This document shows positions 41,966-51,343 of a stretch of 64,000 nt of DNA, in pieces; within the stretch, counting starts at the first letter, position 1, and each line of letters begins with the position of its first letter. The position numbers and the translations under genes are program-made. The notes below the pieces were generated by a model. It made no database searches, was not told where the DNA came from, and was given only the letters and a program-made list of their open reading frames with translations. The DNA comes from Bacteroidales bacterium (GTDB taxonomy: Bacteria > Bacteroidota > Bacteroidia > Bacteroidales > UBA932), in the NCBI GenBank assembly GCA_021371955.1, contig JAJFVD010000012.1, forward strand, positions 396,183-460,182, given 5' to 3'.

Positions 41966-44098
41966 TTATAAGCTTATAGAAAGCCCTGCCTTTATCCAGC
42001 GGCCCGGCTGAGGAAGATTGCCAATATAGAGGTAATTTGTGTTGAAAAGATTGGTGGCCTCAACAGAAATTTTATATTTTTTGGCACTCCACAATAGCCG
42101 GACATCCACCAGAGCAAAGGGTTTGTATGAGGTTTCCGCATTCCCCGGCCCCAGATAGGTGCCATCACGTTTCTGAAAACTTACATCCCATCGTGCAGAC
42201 AGTTTCGAAATTATTTTATGGTCCACAAATGCCGATGCCTTGTGGCGAAGAAAATCTGTTGCATATAGAGAATGAAGGTTGCCGCTCTCCTTCGATACAG
42301 TGAGGTAGGCATAGGAAATCCCTGCGGAGTTAATAAGGGAGGCACATTTGCTGCCTTTATGTTCTGCAGTTGTCGAAAAGTAAGTGAGATTAACCTCCCC
42401 GCCCGCTGATGCGATATTTGTAACATTACCTGCCTGCCACTGGTCGGAGCCGCTTGTCCTTGTCCAGTCTATTATCCTATAACCGTAACGGTAGAATCCC
42501 GACAGAGATGCCCTGAAATTAATTTTTGTGAGCTTAAGCCCCATTTGCGCAGCAACGGCCTCTTCCGGTTTTAGTCCGGTATTTCCTGTTTGTGTCGGGC
42601 TTTTATAGTAAAGATCTGTAAATGTAGGATTTCGGAATGAATTGTTTGCCCAGCCGTTTGCTTCAAGGTAAGGAGTAATTTTATAAGCTGCAGATATTCC
42701 AGCATACAAACGTGTTCCATAGCTTCCGGAAACAGATCCTGCCGCCGGCACCCCGGCTGCAGAGTTATAGCTGTTGCTTAAATGCAGTCCTCCGGTGAGC
42801 CTCCATTTTTCAAGCTGAACAATGTGCTTTATGTAAACTCCGGGAGTATGCCGGCTTTTCGCTTTTGTGAAGAATTTCCCGTCTTCAAACGGTACCTGCC
42901 GTAAATCAGATTCATTTTCACCTTCAGTTCCTGCTGCAGAAATCGCATCTCCAAGCACTGTGCTGAAGATATGCTCAAACCGGTATTCTGCTCCGGCAAT
43001 TGAAGTTCCCATCCGTCCCCACTTGTATGCAGCCTGCACATTTATTCCGGCAATGTCGTTCTGATGATAGTTATGACCAGTGTACCATGAAGGAGCTTCG
43101 TAACGGAATAGTTCAAACCTGTCAAAAAACCGTCTTTGATATGCCGACGTCTTTATTTGCCAGCGGCCGGACTGATACTGATATTGCAGTGAAGAGAGAA
43201 AAAGCCTTGTCTCCTCGAACTGCTCGGGATATGCAATTGTGTAAAAGCTGTTTGCGCCAAAAGCCTTATGCTGATATCCTGCCTGCAGGGTAATGGTATG
43301 CTCTCTGCTGCCTGATTTGCGAACAAAAGATACGTTCGTGTAAAGGTTAAGGATGCTGAAATCTGTATTTGCAGTATAGCCGTCGGAACTGCTGTATCCT
43401 CCCCCTCCAATTCCTGAAACCTGCCATCGTCCCGGAGACGCGAACCCTAAATTTGCCTCTCCCTTGAAAAATCCGTAACTGCCTCCGGAAACAGATGCAC
43501 CGGCACTGATTTTCTTTGGTCTCTTTGTAATGATGTTAATTGCTCCGGCATATGCGACCGAACCTTCCGACCAGGCACCCGGCCCCTGAAGTATTTCGAC
43601 CCTTTCAATTTGTGATATTTCAACCGGAATATTTAGTGAATGGTGCCCTGTCTGAGGGTCTGTGAAATTTATTCCATTGATCATTACCATCGTCTGATCA
43701 AATGTTCCTCCAAGAATGCTCAGGTCTGCCTGAACCCCTTCGCCTCCCCTGCTGCGAAGGTCCGTCCCCTGGAGATACCGCAATAGATCGGGGAGATTCC
43801 TTACAGCCGCCCGCTCTATCTCTTGCTGCTGTATAACTGCAATTACGCGGACAAGTGGCTGAAACGGCGTGGGTCGTTCCGTGGATATAATAAGCTCCTC
43901 CAGATCCCTGAGTGTATCCTTCCCGTTTTTGGCTGCACTTTGCCCCAGCAGTGGCTGACTCTTCATAACCAAAAGAGAGTACGTTACACACAGCACACCA
44001 ATTTTTATGATTTTCCCCATTGAGGCAAATGCTGCCCAAGGGGTTCGTTTCCATCGTTTAAAGCAGATGGGTGCTCGTTTTCGTGAATGTTTGTTCAT
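41966..44098 (-). CDS. TonB-dependent receptor (BtuB-like)
   Basis: The 710-residue receptor has a plug domain with AAVRNLPDLLRYLQGTDLRSRG and SILGGTFDQTMVMINGINFTDPQTGHHSLN, then a 22-strand barrel ending in GRWIKAGLSISL. The plug resembles BtuB-like receptors for corrinoids; the family fits but the ligand is unproven. An ATG at 44020 gives a cleaner signal peptide (MGKIIKIGVLCVTYSLLVMK). The longer start at 44098 would prepend a basic, Trp-containing stretch of 26 residues. No SusD-type partner or TonB is adjacent, and I see no cobalamin riboswitch before it. Confidence 0.85.
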   Translation of the reverse strand: MNKHSRKRAPICFKRWKRTPWAAFASMGKIIKIGVLCVTYSLLVMKSQPLLGQSAAKNGKDTLRDLEELIISTERPTPFQPLVRVIAVIQQQEIERAAVRNLPDLLRYLQGTDLRSRGGEGVQADLSILGGTFDQTMVMINGINFTDPQTGHHSLNIPVEISQIERVEILQGPGAWSEGSVAYAGAINIITKRPKKISAGASVSGGSYGFFKGEANLGFASPGRWQVSGIGGGGYSSSDGYTANTDFSILNLYTNVSFVRKSGSREHTITLQAGYQHKAFGANSFYTIAYPEQFEETRLFLSSLQYQYQSGRWQIKTSAYQRRFFDRFELFRYEAPSWYTGHNYHQNDIAGINVQAAYKWGRMGTSIAGAEYRFEHIFSTVLGDAISAAGTEGENESDLRQVPFEDGKFFTKAKSRHTPGVYIKHIVQLEKWRLTGGLHLSNSYNSAAGVPAAGSVSGSYGTRLYAGISAAYKITPYLEANGWANNSFRNPTFTDLYYKSPTQTGNTGLKPEEAVAAQMGLKLTKINFRASLSGFYRYGYRIIDWTRTSGSDQWQAGNVTNIASAGGEVNLTYFSTTAEHKGSKCASLINSAGISYAYLTVSKESGNLHSLYATDFLRHKASAFVDHKIISKLSARWDVSFQKRDGTYLGPGNAETSYKPFALVDVRLLWSAKKYKISVEATNLFNTNYLYIGNLPQPGRWIKAGLSISL

Positions 44099-44168
44099 GT
44101 TTGATTTTGTTTATCTATTGCGGGCGGCAAAATTGATACATTAATCAGGAACAGCCAAATTAATTTCC

Positions 44169-44176
44169 TAATTTTG
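44169..44176 (+). promoter_or_regulatory. -7 box (TAATTTTG) before the M20 gene
   Basis: TAATTTTG matches TAnnTTTG and ends 16 bases before the ATG at 44193. The -33 element is not clear. It lies in the short divergent region with the TonB receptor. Confidence 0.4.
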
Positions 44177-44192
44177 AGTAAATATAAATGTG

Positions 44193-45380
44193 ATGGAAAA
44201 TATATTTTCATACAAAACGTTATTATTAATAATGCTGATTACTATGTCTATAGAGTCAAATTCACAGGTTCGCACAACAGCTTCCGGGGAGGAAGAAAAA
44301 CTAACAGCAATCCGCAGGGAGCTTCACTCATGTCCGGAATACTCCCATCTTGAAAGGGAGACGGCGAAGATTTTACTAAAATATTTACAAGAGACATCGC
44401 CCGATAAAATTTATTCCGGAATTGGAGGAAACGGTATAATTGCGGAATATTCAGGAAAAGCAGCCGGTCCTTCGAGAATGTTCCGGTGCGAGATGGATGC
44501 TATAAAGACCGATAAGGGGTTTGAACATCTGTGCGGTCATGACGGACATATGACAATTATGCTCGGGCTGGCGAAAAGACTATCTGCCAACAGAGATTTT
44601 CCTGGCAAGGTTTATCTGTTGTTCCAGCCGGCAGAAGAGATAGGGGAGGGAGCTGCCCTCATGGTTAAGGATATTGAGAAATTGGGTCTCGTCTTTGACT
44701 ATTCCTATGCTCTCCACAATAATCCAAAATATCCGCTTAATTCCATTATCATTCACAAAGGGACGTACGCCGCCGGTTCTGTAGGCATGGAATTAAAATT
44801 TACCGGAGCATCCTCGCACGCCGCCTTTCCGGAGCAGGCAATCTCTCCCTCGGATGCGATTTTCTCGGTTATGCAGGAGGTTAAGCGAATTAACAAAGAG
44901 AAGAATGGTTTTAAAGATTTTGTACTCGCAACAGTAGTAAATGTCGAAATTGGAGAGGCAAACTATGGTGTCACACCCGGAGATGGAGCTATAAGGCTCA
45001 CCTTAAGGAGTTTTGCGGATGAAGATCTTGGTAAGTTATGCGACGAAATTGAAAAATTTACTCAGAAAAAGGCAGGGGAAAACGGGTTAAAGCTGGCTAT
45101 CAGCTATCACGACAGGTTTCCCGCAACAGTAAACAGTAACCTTGCCAACACAAACGTAATTGAAGCGGCAGAGAAGACAGGTCTTAAAATATTATATGCA
45201 AAAGAGCCTACAAGAGGCTCGGATGACTTTTCTTTTTTTACAATTAAGTCAAATGGCTCGTTTTTTGATATCGGAAATGGCGAAGGCGGTGCAGACATAC
45301 ATCAGCCTGATTATAAGTTACCGGACGAAATACTGATACCTGCCGTAAATCTTTTTTCAGAGATAATATACAAACATTAA
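44193..45380 (+). CDS. M20 family exported amidohydrolase
   Basis: The 395-residue protein has a hydrophobic N-terminal export signal (LLLIMLITMSIESNSQ). It belongs to the M20 amidohydrolases with metal ligands in CGHDGHMT, QPAEEIGEGA and ALHNNP, and an AGASSHAAFPEQ-like dimerisation loop (TGASSHAAFPEQ). Members cleave N-acyl amino acids, hippurate or dipeptides. The GTG at 44190 precedes the ATG at 44193, and I prefer the ATG. It is the first of three co-directional genes with an exported nitroreductase and DUF5686. Confidence 0.88.
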   Translation: MENIFSYKTLLLIMLITMSIESNSQVRTTASGEEEKLTAIRRELHSCPEYSHLERETAKILLKYLQETSPDKIYSGIGGNGIIAEYSGKAAGPSRMFRCEMDAIKTDKGFEHLCGHDGHMTIMLGLAKRLSANRDFPGKVYLLFQPAEEIGEGAALMVKDIEKLGLVFDYSYALHNNPKYPLNSIIIHKGTYAAGSVGMELKFTGASSHAAFPEQAISPSDAIFSVMQEVKRINKEKNGFKDFVLATVVNVEIGEANYGVTPGDGAIRLTLRSFADEDLGKLCDEIEKFTQKKAGENGLKLAISYHDRFPATVNSNLANTNVIEAAEKTGLKILYAKEPTRGSDDFSFFTIKSNGSFFDIGNGEGGADIHQPDYKLPDEILIPAVNLFSEIIYKH

Positions 45381-45392
45381 AATATATATTTT

Positions 45393-45959
45393 ATGAAGGC
45401 GAAACTAATAACTTTAATAGCAATATTATTGTTTCAAAACGTAGCGATTATGGCACAAAACCCAACTCTCGAGACAATATTCAACAGAACAAGCGTAAGG
45501 TCATACTCCGACAAACCTGTTTCTGTAGAAACATTAACACTTTTAGTAAAAGCCGGGATGGCTGCACCAACAGGAATGAACCGTCAGCCATGGGAATTTC
45601 TTGTAATTCAGGATAAGGAAGTAATGGCCAAACTTGCAGCGGACCTTCCGTATGCAAAAATGTTAAAAGAGGCTCAGGCTGCAATTATTGTTATAGGAAA
45701 TCCGGAAAAATCCGATTACTGGTACCTGGATTGCTCTGCGGCAACTGAAAATATTCTGCTTGCTGCACATTCGCTTGGTTTAGGCGCCGTTTGGACAGCA
45801 GGCTATCCCTATGAATCAAATATGAATAAAATTGCAACCGCCCTCTCGATTCCGCTTCCATACAGGCCGCTTTGCCTAATACCAATCGGATACCCAAAAG
45901 GCGAAAATAAACCCAAGGACAAATGGAACCCTGCCAAGCTGCATCTGAATAACTGGTAA
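45393..45959 (+). CDS. Nitroreductase-family protein with signal peptide
   Basis: The 188-residue protein belongs to the nitroreductase (FMN-dependent) fold, with IFNRTSVRSYSDKPVS, GMAAPTGMNRQPWEFLVI and the C-terminal IPIGYPKGENKPKDKWN segment. An N-terminal signal peptide (residues 1-21, ending IMAQ) implies export, unusual for a cofactor-dependent enzyme, and FMN would have to be loaded in the periplasm or carried out folded. The substrate is unknown. It follows the M20 gene by 12 bases. Confidence 0.85.
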   Translation: MKAKLITLIAILLFQNVAIMAQNPTLETIFNRTSVRSYSDKPVSVETLTLLVKAGMAAPTGMNRQPWEFLVIQDKEVMAKLAADLPYAKMLKEAQAAIIVIGNPEKSDYWYLDCSAATENILLAAHSLGLGAVWTAGYPYESNMNKIATALSIPLPYRPLCLIPIGYPKGENKPKDKWNPAKLHLNNW

Positions 45960-45969
45960 ATATCCATAT

Positions 45970-48528
45970 ATGAGGGCAGTCGCTTTTTTTCTTTTCCTGC
46001 TGATTTTTCAACCGGCATCCGCACAGTTTTTCAGGGGCAGAGTAGTCGATAAAGCCGGTCACCCGGTTCCTGATGCAACTATTTACATAAACGAACTCAA
46101 GTCAGGCATTACAGCAGACAACCGCGGTGAGTTTCAGACACAGCTTTCTTCCGGAACCTACAACTGCGAAGTATCTTCTCTCGGATACAAAAGGGAGAAG
46201 TTTTCATTTGAGATGAAAAATGAAGACATCAGTAGAACAATAACCTTACAGGAAATTGTTTACGAACTCAAAGAGGTTCATTTTACCGGCCGGGGAGAGG
46301 ACAGAGGGAATGCAATAATGCGAAAAGCCATTTCCCGGGCTCCGTTTTTTCGCTATCAGGTAAAAGAGTATGAGGCGGAATCCTACTTAAAGGGAACGAT
46401 GAAGATAACAAGGATTCCGGCTGTTGCGAAACTTCAGTTTAAGAAGAATGAAATCAGCATGATTCTCAATAAGCTGTTTCTTGTAGAATCAATCTCTACA
46501 ATAGCATTCAAGGCTCCAAACAACTACGTGCAAACTATAAAAGCTTTTTCCAGCACAATTCCGGACGAAATAAATCCCGGGGATTACTCTTTACTCATGA
46601 AATCGAGTATCTATGAACCCGAATTTTTCGGAATGGTATCACCGTTGTCTCCCGATGCACTAATTTATTACCGGTTTGTTTATCAGGGTATAACAAATGA
46701 ATCAGGCAAAGTGGTGAACAAGATTTTGGTGGTTCCTCAAAAGGGAAATTCTAAACTCATGGCGGGTCATATCTATATTGTAGACGAGACATGGAATGTA
46801 AGCTATGTTGAAATGGTTACGGCAAGATCCGGCATTAAAGCCAATATTAAAATAAACTATAACGAGGTAAAAGAAAATGTTTTTTTACCCACAGGCTATA
46901 ATATTGGAGTGAATCTGGACATACTTGGAGTAAACGGCGAGGGCCGCTACTACTCTTCAATAAAGTACAGGAATATTCACGAAAACAATGCGGTACAGGC
47001 AAAAATGCTGGAAAGCAAGCCATTAAAAGACAAGTTGTCTAACAGGGAAGCCTCAAAAATTGCAAAGGCAAATCAACGAATAGTGGATCCGCCCAAAGAA
47101 GAAAAGCAAAGTCTTGAAATAAAGGTAATTCCTTCCTCAACAAAGGTTATTGTCGATTCTTCCGCAAAAAGGATGGATTCTACTTACTGGCTTTCGGTCA
47201 GGAAACTGCCTCTTAGAGAAGACGAAATAAAGGCCTATAAATCGGTTGATAGCTTAAAGATTGAGTATAAGCAAATTAAGATGGAAGACTCAATAAGAGA
47301 TCAAAATGGAGGAAGAGGAGGAAAGCCGTTAGATCAGATTCTTTTTGGACACAAATATAATATCGGGAAAAAATGGCGCTTCTCTTTTGGCGGAGTTGCC
47401 AGGATTGTAGGAGACTTCAACTTTGTGGACGGATACCAGTTTGGCCAGAATATTTCGCTTGAATACTTCTCCGGCAAGGGACAAAATTTGAAAATCAGCC
47501 CTTTGGCATATTATTCTACAGAAAGGAAGACCCTGTTGTGGCAGACGGATATTACTTATAAATATGCAAAGCTGAGAGACGGGAAATTAAATCTGTCCGT
47601 GGGAGATATTACTTCTGATATCAGTTCAAACCCGGGAACCAGCAGGTTTATTAACTCATATACATCATTTTTGTTTGGATGCAATCCTGTTAAATTCATG
47701 TCAAAGAAATACATTGAACTTAGCAACAGCATTGATATTGCAAACGGATTCAGAGGCGATTTTGCAGTTTCTTATCAGGAAAGGGGAGTGTTGAATAACA
47801 GTAGTATAAAAAGCCTGTTTGGGAAGACTCCGGACTCCAACATTCCGGATAACATATATTTTCCTGTGCAAACAAACAGTACAGCTCTTGTTTTTTCTGC
47901 AGGTCTCACATATACTCCAAAAAACTTTTACAGGATTAACAATGGTAAAAAGGAGTATGTTCGTTCTTCGTATCCTACATTTTCTGCAAGGTTCAGAATT
48001 GCGCCGGGAGGAGAAAGTCTTTCATCAGCCAGTTTTTCATCGTTAGAAATGGAGGCAAAGCAGAGTATAAAAATTAATATTTACTCCAAAGTTAATTACA
48101 GCCTGTCTGCCGGAACCTTCATTTCCAAAGAGAGTGTGTTCTTTCCCGATTTCAAACATTTTCGGGCAAACAACATAATGGTTTCCGAAGTGGATTTTGA
48201 TAACGGGTTCCTGTTGCTTGACAACTACCTCCTCTCAACACCAAAAGGTTGGGTACAGGGTTCCGTAAACTACAGTTCTGAGTATATACTTTTGAAATAC
48301 CTGCCATTCTTTAATACGCCTCTTGTAACAGAAGCACTGCATTTTCGTACTTTATGGCTCACAGATTTGGGGTATCATCATACAGAAATAGGATACTCCT
48401 TAGGAATTCCGGGGATGGCCAGGATTGGGGTATTTGCAGGGTTCAAAGGGTTTAAATATCAATCGGTGGGTTTCCGGTTGTCTATCCCAATATTTAACAG
48501 ACAGTCTCCTGTAAGTATTTCCCTATAA
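45970..48528 (+). CDS. DUF5686 family outer-membrane protein (second copy)
   Basis: The 852-residue protein has a signal peptide ending in PASAQ, a carboxypeptidase-like regulatory domain (residues about 20-105, FRGRVVDKAGHPVPDATIYI), a DUF5686 region and a C-terminal barrel-type segment ending in FNRQSPVSISL. It is 10 bases after the nitroreductase gene and overlaps the convergent purN gene by 35 bases at its 3' end. It is similar in design to the protein at 5194-7755 but clearly diverged. The role is unknown. Confidence 0.85.
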   Translation: MRAVAFFLFLLIFQPASAQFFRGRVVDKAGHPVPDATIYINELKSGITADNRGEFQTQLSSGTYNCEVSSLGYKREKFSFEMKNEDISRTITLQEIVYELKEVHFTGRGEDRGNAIMRKAISRAPFFRYQVKEYEAESYLKGTMKITRIPAVAKLQFKKNEISMILNKLFLVESISTIAFKAPNNYVQTIKAFSSTIPDEINPGDYSLLMKSSIYEPEFFGMVSPLSPDALIYYRFVYQGITNESGKVVNKILVVPQKGNSKLMAGHIYIVDETWNVSYVEMVTARSGIKANIKINYNEVKENVFLPTGYNIGVNLDILGVNGEGRYYSSIKYRNIHENNAVQAKMLESKPLKDKLSNREASKIAKANQRIVDPPKEEKQSLEIKVIPSSTKVIVDSSAKRMDSTYWLSVRKLPLREDEIKAYKSVDSLKIEYKQIKMEDSIRDQNGGRGGKPLDQILFGHKYNIGKKWRFSFGGVARIVGDFNFVDGYQFGQNISLEYFSGKGQNLKISPLAYYSTERKTLLWQTDITYKYAKLRDGKLNLSVGDITSDISSNPGTSRFINSYTSFLFGCNPVKFMSKKYIELSNSIDIANGFRGDFAVSYQERGVLNNSSIKSLFGKTPDSNIPDNIYFPVQTNSTALVFSAGLTYTPKNFYRINNGKKEYVRSSYPTFSARFRIAPGGESLSSASFSSLEMEAKQSIKINIYSKVNYSLSAGTFISKESVFFPDFKHFRANNIMVSEVDFDNGFLLLDNYLLSTPKGWVQGSVNYSSEYILLKYLPFFNTPLVTEALHFRTLWLTDLGYHHTEIGYSLGIPGMARIGVFAGFKGFKYQSVGFRLSIPIFNRQSPVSISL

Positions 48529-49075
48529 CCTCCGGGAAGTAGCGATATTCGAGTTTGTGGATTTTTTCGGCAAGAGATTCCGGGGTATCACCGGGCTCGA
48601 CATTACAGGTGCTTTGAAAAAGGATTGTTCCGTTATCGTAAAATTCATCCACAAGATGTATGGTTATGCCGGATTCGGTATCTCCTGATTCGATTACTGC
48701 TTTATGAACTTTCATCCCGTACATCCCTTTTCCGCCGAATTTCGGAAGCAGTGCAGGATGGATGTTGATTATTCTGCCGGGATATTTAGCGATAATCCTG
48801 TCCGGTACTTTGAGAAGAAAGCCCGATAAAATAATTGCATCAATTTTTTCTTCGGCAAGAATTGAATCCACAAAAGTGCTGTTGCTCAGTTGCTCAGCAG
48901 TAAATACCACACTTTTGACACCAAGTTTTCTTGCTCTTTCGAGTACATAGGCACTATTTTTGTTTGAAAGGATGAGGCTCACTTTTATGTGACTGTCCAT
49001 TTTAAAAAAGTCGACAATATTTTCCGCATTAGTGCCAGAACCTGAGGCGAATATGGCAATTTTAATTTGATACAT
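48494..49075 (-). CDS. purN: Phosphoribosylglycinamide formyltransferase
   Basis: The 193-residue enzyme transfers a formyl group from 10-formyl-THF to GAR in purine synthesis. The N-terminal IAIFASGSGTNAENIV, the IILSGFLLKVPDRII segment, the INIHPALLPKFGGKGMYG catalytic region and HLVDEFYDNGTILFQ with its catalytic Asp are all intact. The length matches PurN. A TAACTTTG box lies upstream. It overlaps the DUF5686 gene by 35 bases at the 3' end and stands alone on the minus strand. Confidence 0.94.
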   Translation of the reverse strand: MYQIKIAIFASGSGTNAENIVDFFKMDSHIKVSLILSNKNSAYVLERARKLGVKSVVFTAEQLSNSTFVDSILAEEKIDAIILSGFLLKVPDRIIAKYPGRIINIHPALLPKFGGKGMYGMKVHKAVIESGDTESGITIHLVDEFYDNGTILFQSTCNVEPGDTPESLAEKIHKLEYRYFPEVIGKYLQETVC

Positions 49076-49092
49076 TCCAAATAATTTGAGTG

Positions 49093-49100
49093 CAAAGTTA
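49093..49100 (-). promoter_or_regulatory. -7 box (TAACTTTG) before purN
   Basis: CAAAGTTA on the plus strand reads TAACTTTG on the minus strand, 18 bases before the start codon. A TTTG at 49119-49116 would leave only a 15-base spacer, shorter than usual. Confidence 0.4.
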
Positions 49101-49279
49101 GTTAATTCGGCCGAACAAAAAATAGATATTTATAACTATACTATAAAATTATAGACGGTGATAATCAGTTAATTAAAAATTCACTTTTAAGAAATTTTAT
49201 TATTCCGTTTTTTTTGCTTTCCTTTGCAAACTAATTTTGAAATAACATAAACAATATTATTAACTAATTATTTAAAATT

Positions 49280-49516
49280 ATGGCAGATATTACATCTAAG
49301 GTTAAAGCCATCATCGTTGACAAGTTAGGAGTTGACGAATCTGAAGTAACTCCGGCAGCTTCATTTACAAACGATTTGGGCGCCGATTCACTTGACACTG
49401 TAGAACTTATTATGGAGTTCGAAAAGGCATTTGCTATAACCATTCCGGATGAGGCAGCCGAAAAAATTTCTACCGTAGGAGATGCAATCTCATACATTGA
49501 AAAAAACGCAAAATAA
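49280..49516 (+). CDS. acpP: Acyl carrier protein
   Basis: The 78-residue acidic protein has the phosphopantetheine attachment motif [17 protein letters not shown] with the Ser that carries the prosthetic group. It shuttles acyl chains in fatty acid synthesis. It is followed after 21 bases by fabF, the classical gene pair. A TTTCCTTTG-like promoter element lies upstream but deviates from consensus. Confidence 0.95.
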   Translation: MADITSKVKAIIVDKLGVDESEVTPAASFTNDLGADSLDTVELIMEFEKAFAITIPDEAAEKISTVGDAISYIEKNAK

Positions 49517-49537
49517 GTAACAAATTAAATCAGGCAT

Positions 49538-50791
49538 ATGCAGTTAAAAAGAGTAGTCGTTACAGGAGTAGGTACGATTAATCCAATCGGAAATAATATT
49601 CAGGAGTACTATGACAACCTTGACAATGGGGTAAGTGGTGCTACAATGATAACCCGCTTTGATACAACTAACTTTAAAACAAAATTTGCCTGTGATGTTA
49701 AAGATTACGATCCCGCAAAATACGGTATGGACCGTAAAGAAGCGCGTAAACTCGATTTGTTTTCACAATATGCACTCGTCGCTTCTGAAGAGGCAGTGAA
49801 AGACAGTGGGTTTGAAATAGAAAAACTCAATCTGGACAGAATAGGAGTTATTATCGGATCGGGAATTGGCGGCATCGAAACATTGTTTCAGGAAATTATG
49901 GGCTTTAGCGAGAGTAATGGAATTCCTCGTTTTAGCCCATTCTTAATTCCTAAAATGATTCCCGATATTGCATCGGGTCTCATTTCCATGAAGTATGGCT
50001 TCAGGGGCCCAAATTTTACAACAGTTTCTGCTTGTGCATCATCTACAAATGCAATGATTGATGCTTTCAACTACATCAGACTTGGCAAAGCAGATGCTAT
50101 CGTAACCGGAGGTTCGGAAGCCGGAATTTCTATTCCGAGTATTGGCGGATTCAACTCATCGCAAGCTCTCTCAACAAACAATGAAAACTTTAAATCGGCA
50201 TCTCGTCCGTTCGACAAAACCAGAGATGGTTTTGTAATGGGAGAAGGTTCCGGCATTCTCATTTTTGAAGAGTATGAACATGCTGTTGCCCGCGGAGCAA
50301 AAATTTATGCCGAAGTAGCAGGAGCCGGTTTGAGTGCCGATGCCTACCACATTACAGCACCTCACCCCGATGGGCTCGGTGCAATTAATGTAATGAAAAA
50401 TGCTCTTGAAGATGCCGGTATGAAACCGGAAGATGTAGACTATATAAATGTTCACGGAACATCTACACCACTGGGAGACGTTGCAGAACTAAAAGCAGTT
50501 CAGAATGTATTTGGCAGTCATGCCTACAAATTGAATATCAGCGCTACAAAATCGATGACCGGGCACCTTCTTGGAGCTGCCGGTTCTGTTGAGGCACTGG
50601 CTTGCGTTCACGCGATGAACTCAGGAACAATCCCTCCGACAATCAATTTTGAAAATGAAGATCCGGAGATTGACTATAAAATGAATCTTACTCTTAACAA
50701 AGCTCAGAAGAAAGAGGTTAATGTTGCCATGAACAATACATTTGGTTTCGGTGGTCACAATGCCTGCATTATCTTCAAGAAATGTAAGTAA
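49538..50791 (+). CDS. fabF: 3-oxoacyl-ACP synthase II
   Basis: The 417-residue condensing enzyme has the nucleophile Cys in VSACASSTNAMIDAF, and the two catalytic His residues in NVHGTSTPLGD and SMTGHLLGAAGS. It elongates acyl-ACP chains by condensation with malonyl-ACP. The acpP-fabF pair is conserved, and in many Bacteroidota rnc follows. Here a terminator follows and no rnc is present. The start MQLKRVVVTGVG is normal for FabF. Confidence 0.96.
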   Translation: MQLKRVVVTGVGTINPIGNNIQEYYDNLDNGVSGATMITRFDTTNFKTKFACDVKDYDPAKYGMDRKEARKLDLFSQYALVASEEAVKDSGFEIEKLNLDRIGVIIGSGIGGIETLFQEIMGFSESNGIPRFSPFLIPKMIPDIASGLISMKYGFRGPNFTTVSACASSTNAMIDAFNYIRLGKADAIVTGGSEAGISIPSIGGFNSSQALSTNNENFKSASRPFDKTRDGFVMGEGSGILIFEEYEHAVARGAKIYAEVAGAGLSADAYHITAPHPDGLGAINVMKNALEDAGMKPEDVDYINVHGTSTPLGDVAELKAVQNVFGSHAYKLNISATKSMTGHLLGAAGSVEALACVHAMNSGTIPPTINFENEDPEIDYKMNLTLNKAQKKEVNVAMNNTFGFGGHNACIIFKKCK

Positions 50792-50814
50792 TTCATAAAG
50801 AAAAATACGAAGAG

Positions 50815-50847
50815 GAGACAGACCCGAAAGGTTCGTCTCTTTTTTTT
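50815..50847 (+). terminator. Rho-independent terminator of acpP-fabF
   Basis: Arms at 50815-50824 and 50830-50839 pair with an internal 2-base mismatch, around a CGAAA loop, followed by eight T. It lies 24 bases past the fabF stop codon. Confidence 0.85.
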
Positions 50848-50851
50848 GTGC

Positions 50852-51016
50852 CCGAATCGCCGGCGTCGGGTTGTGTTTCATCTATGCCGACTATGTATTG
50901 CCAGTTAATTGCTTCGGGCTTGTGCGTCCTCAGTCGCTTCGCTCCCTCCGGCCGAATCGCCCTCATTAATTAACTGGCAATTAAAGAAGATGCATAGTGA
51001 TTTTCAACCCGCCGCC
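50852..51016. repeat. 155-base imperfect palindrome with nested inverted arms
   Basis: Three nested arm pairs are collinear: 50862-50873 with 51005-51016 (one mismatch in 12), 50882-50887 with 50992-50997 (CTATGC/GCATAG), and 50897-50910 with 50968-50981 (perfect 14 bases, ATTGCCAGTTAATT and its complement). A 10-base direct repeat CCGAATCGCC lies at 50852-50861 and 50952-50961, exactly 100 bases apart. The whole could be a folded RNA, a palindromic intergenic repeat or a decayed mobile element. I see no coding capacity. Confidence 0.7.
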
Positions 51017-51142
51017 TAATAAGTGTCACGTCCTGAAATAGGTTGACACTCCATGGCTGAAAAAAGGGGCAAATTAGGTGCTCCTTTGTCGCAGGTTTAC
51101 GCCTTCGGCGCAAGTCTTTAATTACCAGGCTACAACAAAAAT

Positions 51143-51163
51143 GAAGAGGGTAGAGCCCTCTTC
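51143..51163. terminator. Hairpin with 8-bp perfect stem
   Basis: GAAGAGGG and CCCTCTTC flank a 5-base loop; with the adjacent T and A the stem is 9 bp. It is preceded by A5 and followed by CTTTT, so it may terminate transcription in either direction. It lies inside the probable mobile-element remnant. Confidence 0.6.
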
Positions 51164-51298
51164 ACTTTTAGCAATGACCTTAAATTAACGTATTTACGGA
51201 TCGCGTTTTTAGTCAGAAGGCTCTGTCAACATGAATTTGCCGTTCGCATGATTCATAAACCGCACCACATTTATTGGCAATTAATTATTAATCAATAT

Positions 51299-51343
51299 GT
51301 TACTAAAAACAAAGAGATATTATATCTCTTTGTTTTTAGTAAC
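51299..51343. repeat. 45-base perfect palindrome
   Basis: The 22 bases at 51299-51320 are the exact complement of 51322-51343, with a single T between. The sequence begins GTTACTAAAAACAAAGAG and ends in its complement. As RNA it would form a very stable stem of about 20 bp with A5/T5 tracts near each end, compatible with a bidirectional terminator. No protein is encoded. Confidence 0.9.

Noticed and set aside
44099..44168. Cobalamin riboswitch before the BtuB-like receptor
   Set aside because: The upstream region is too short and lacks the conserved B12 box.
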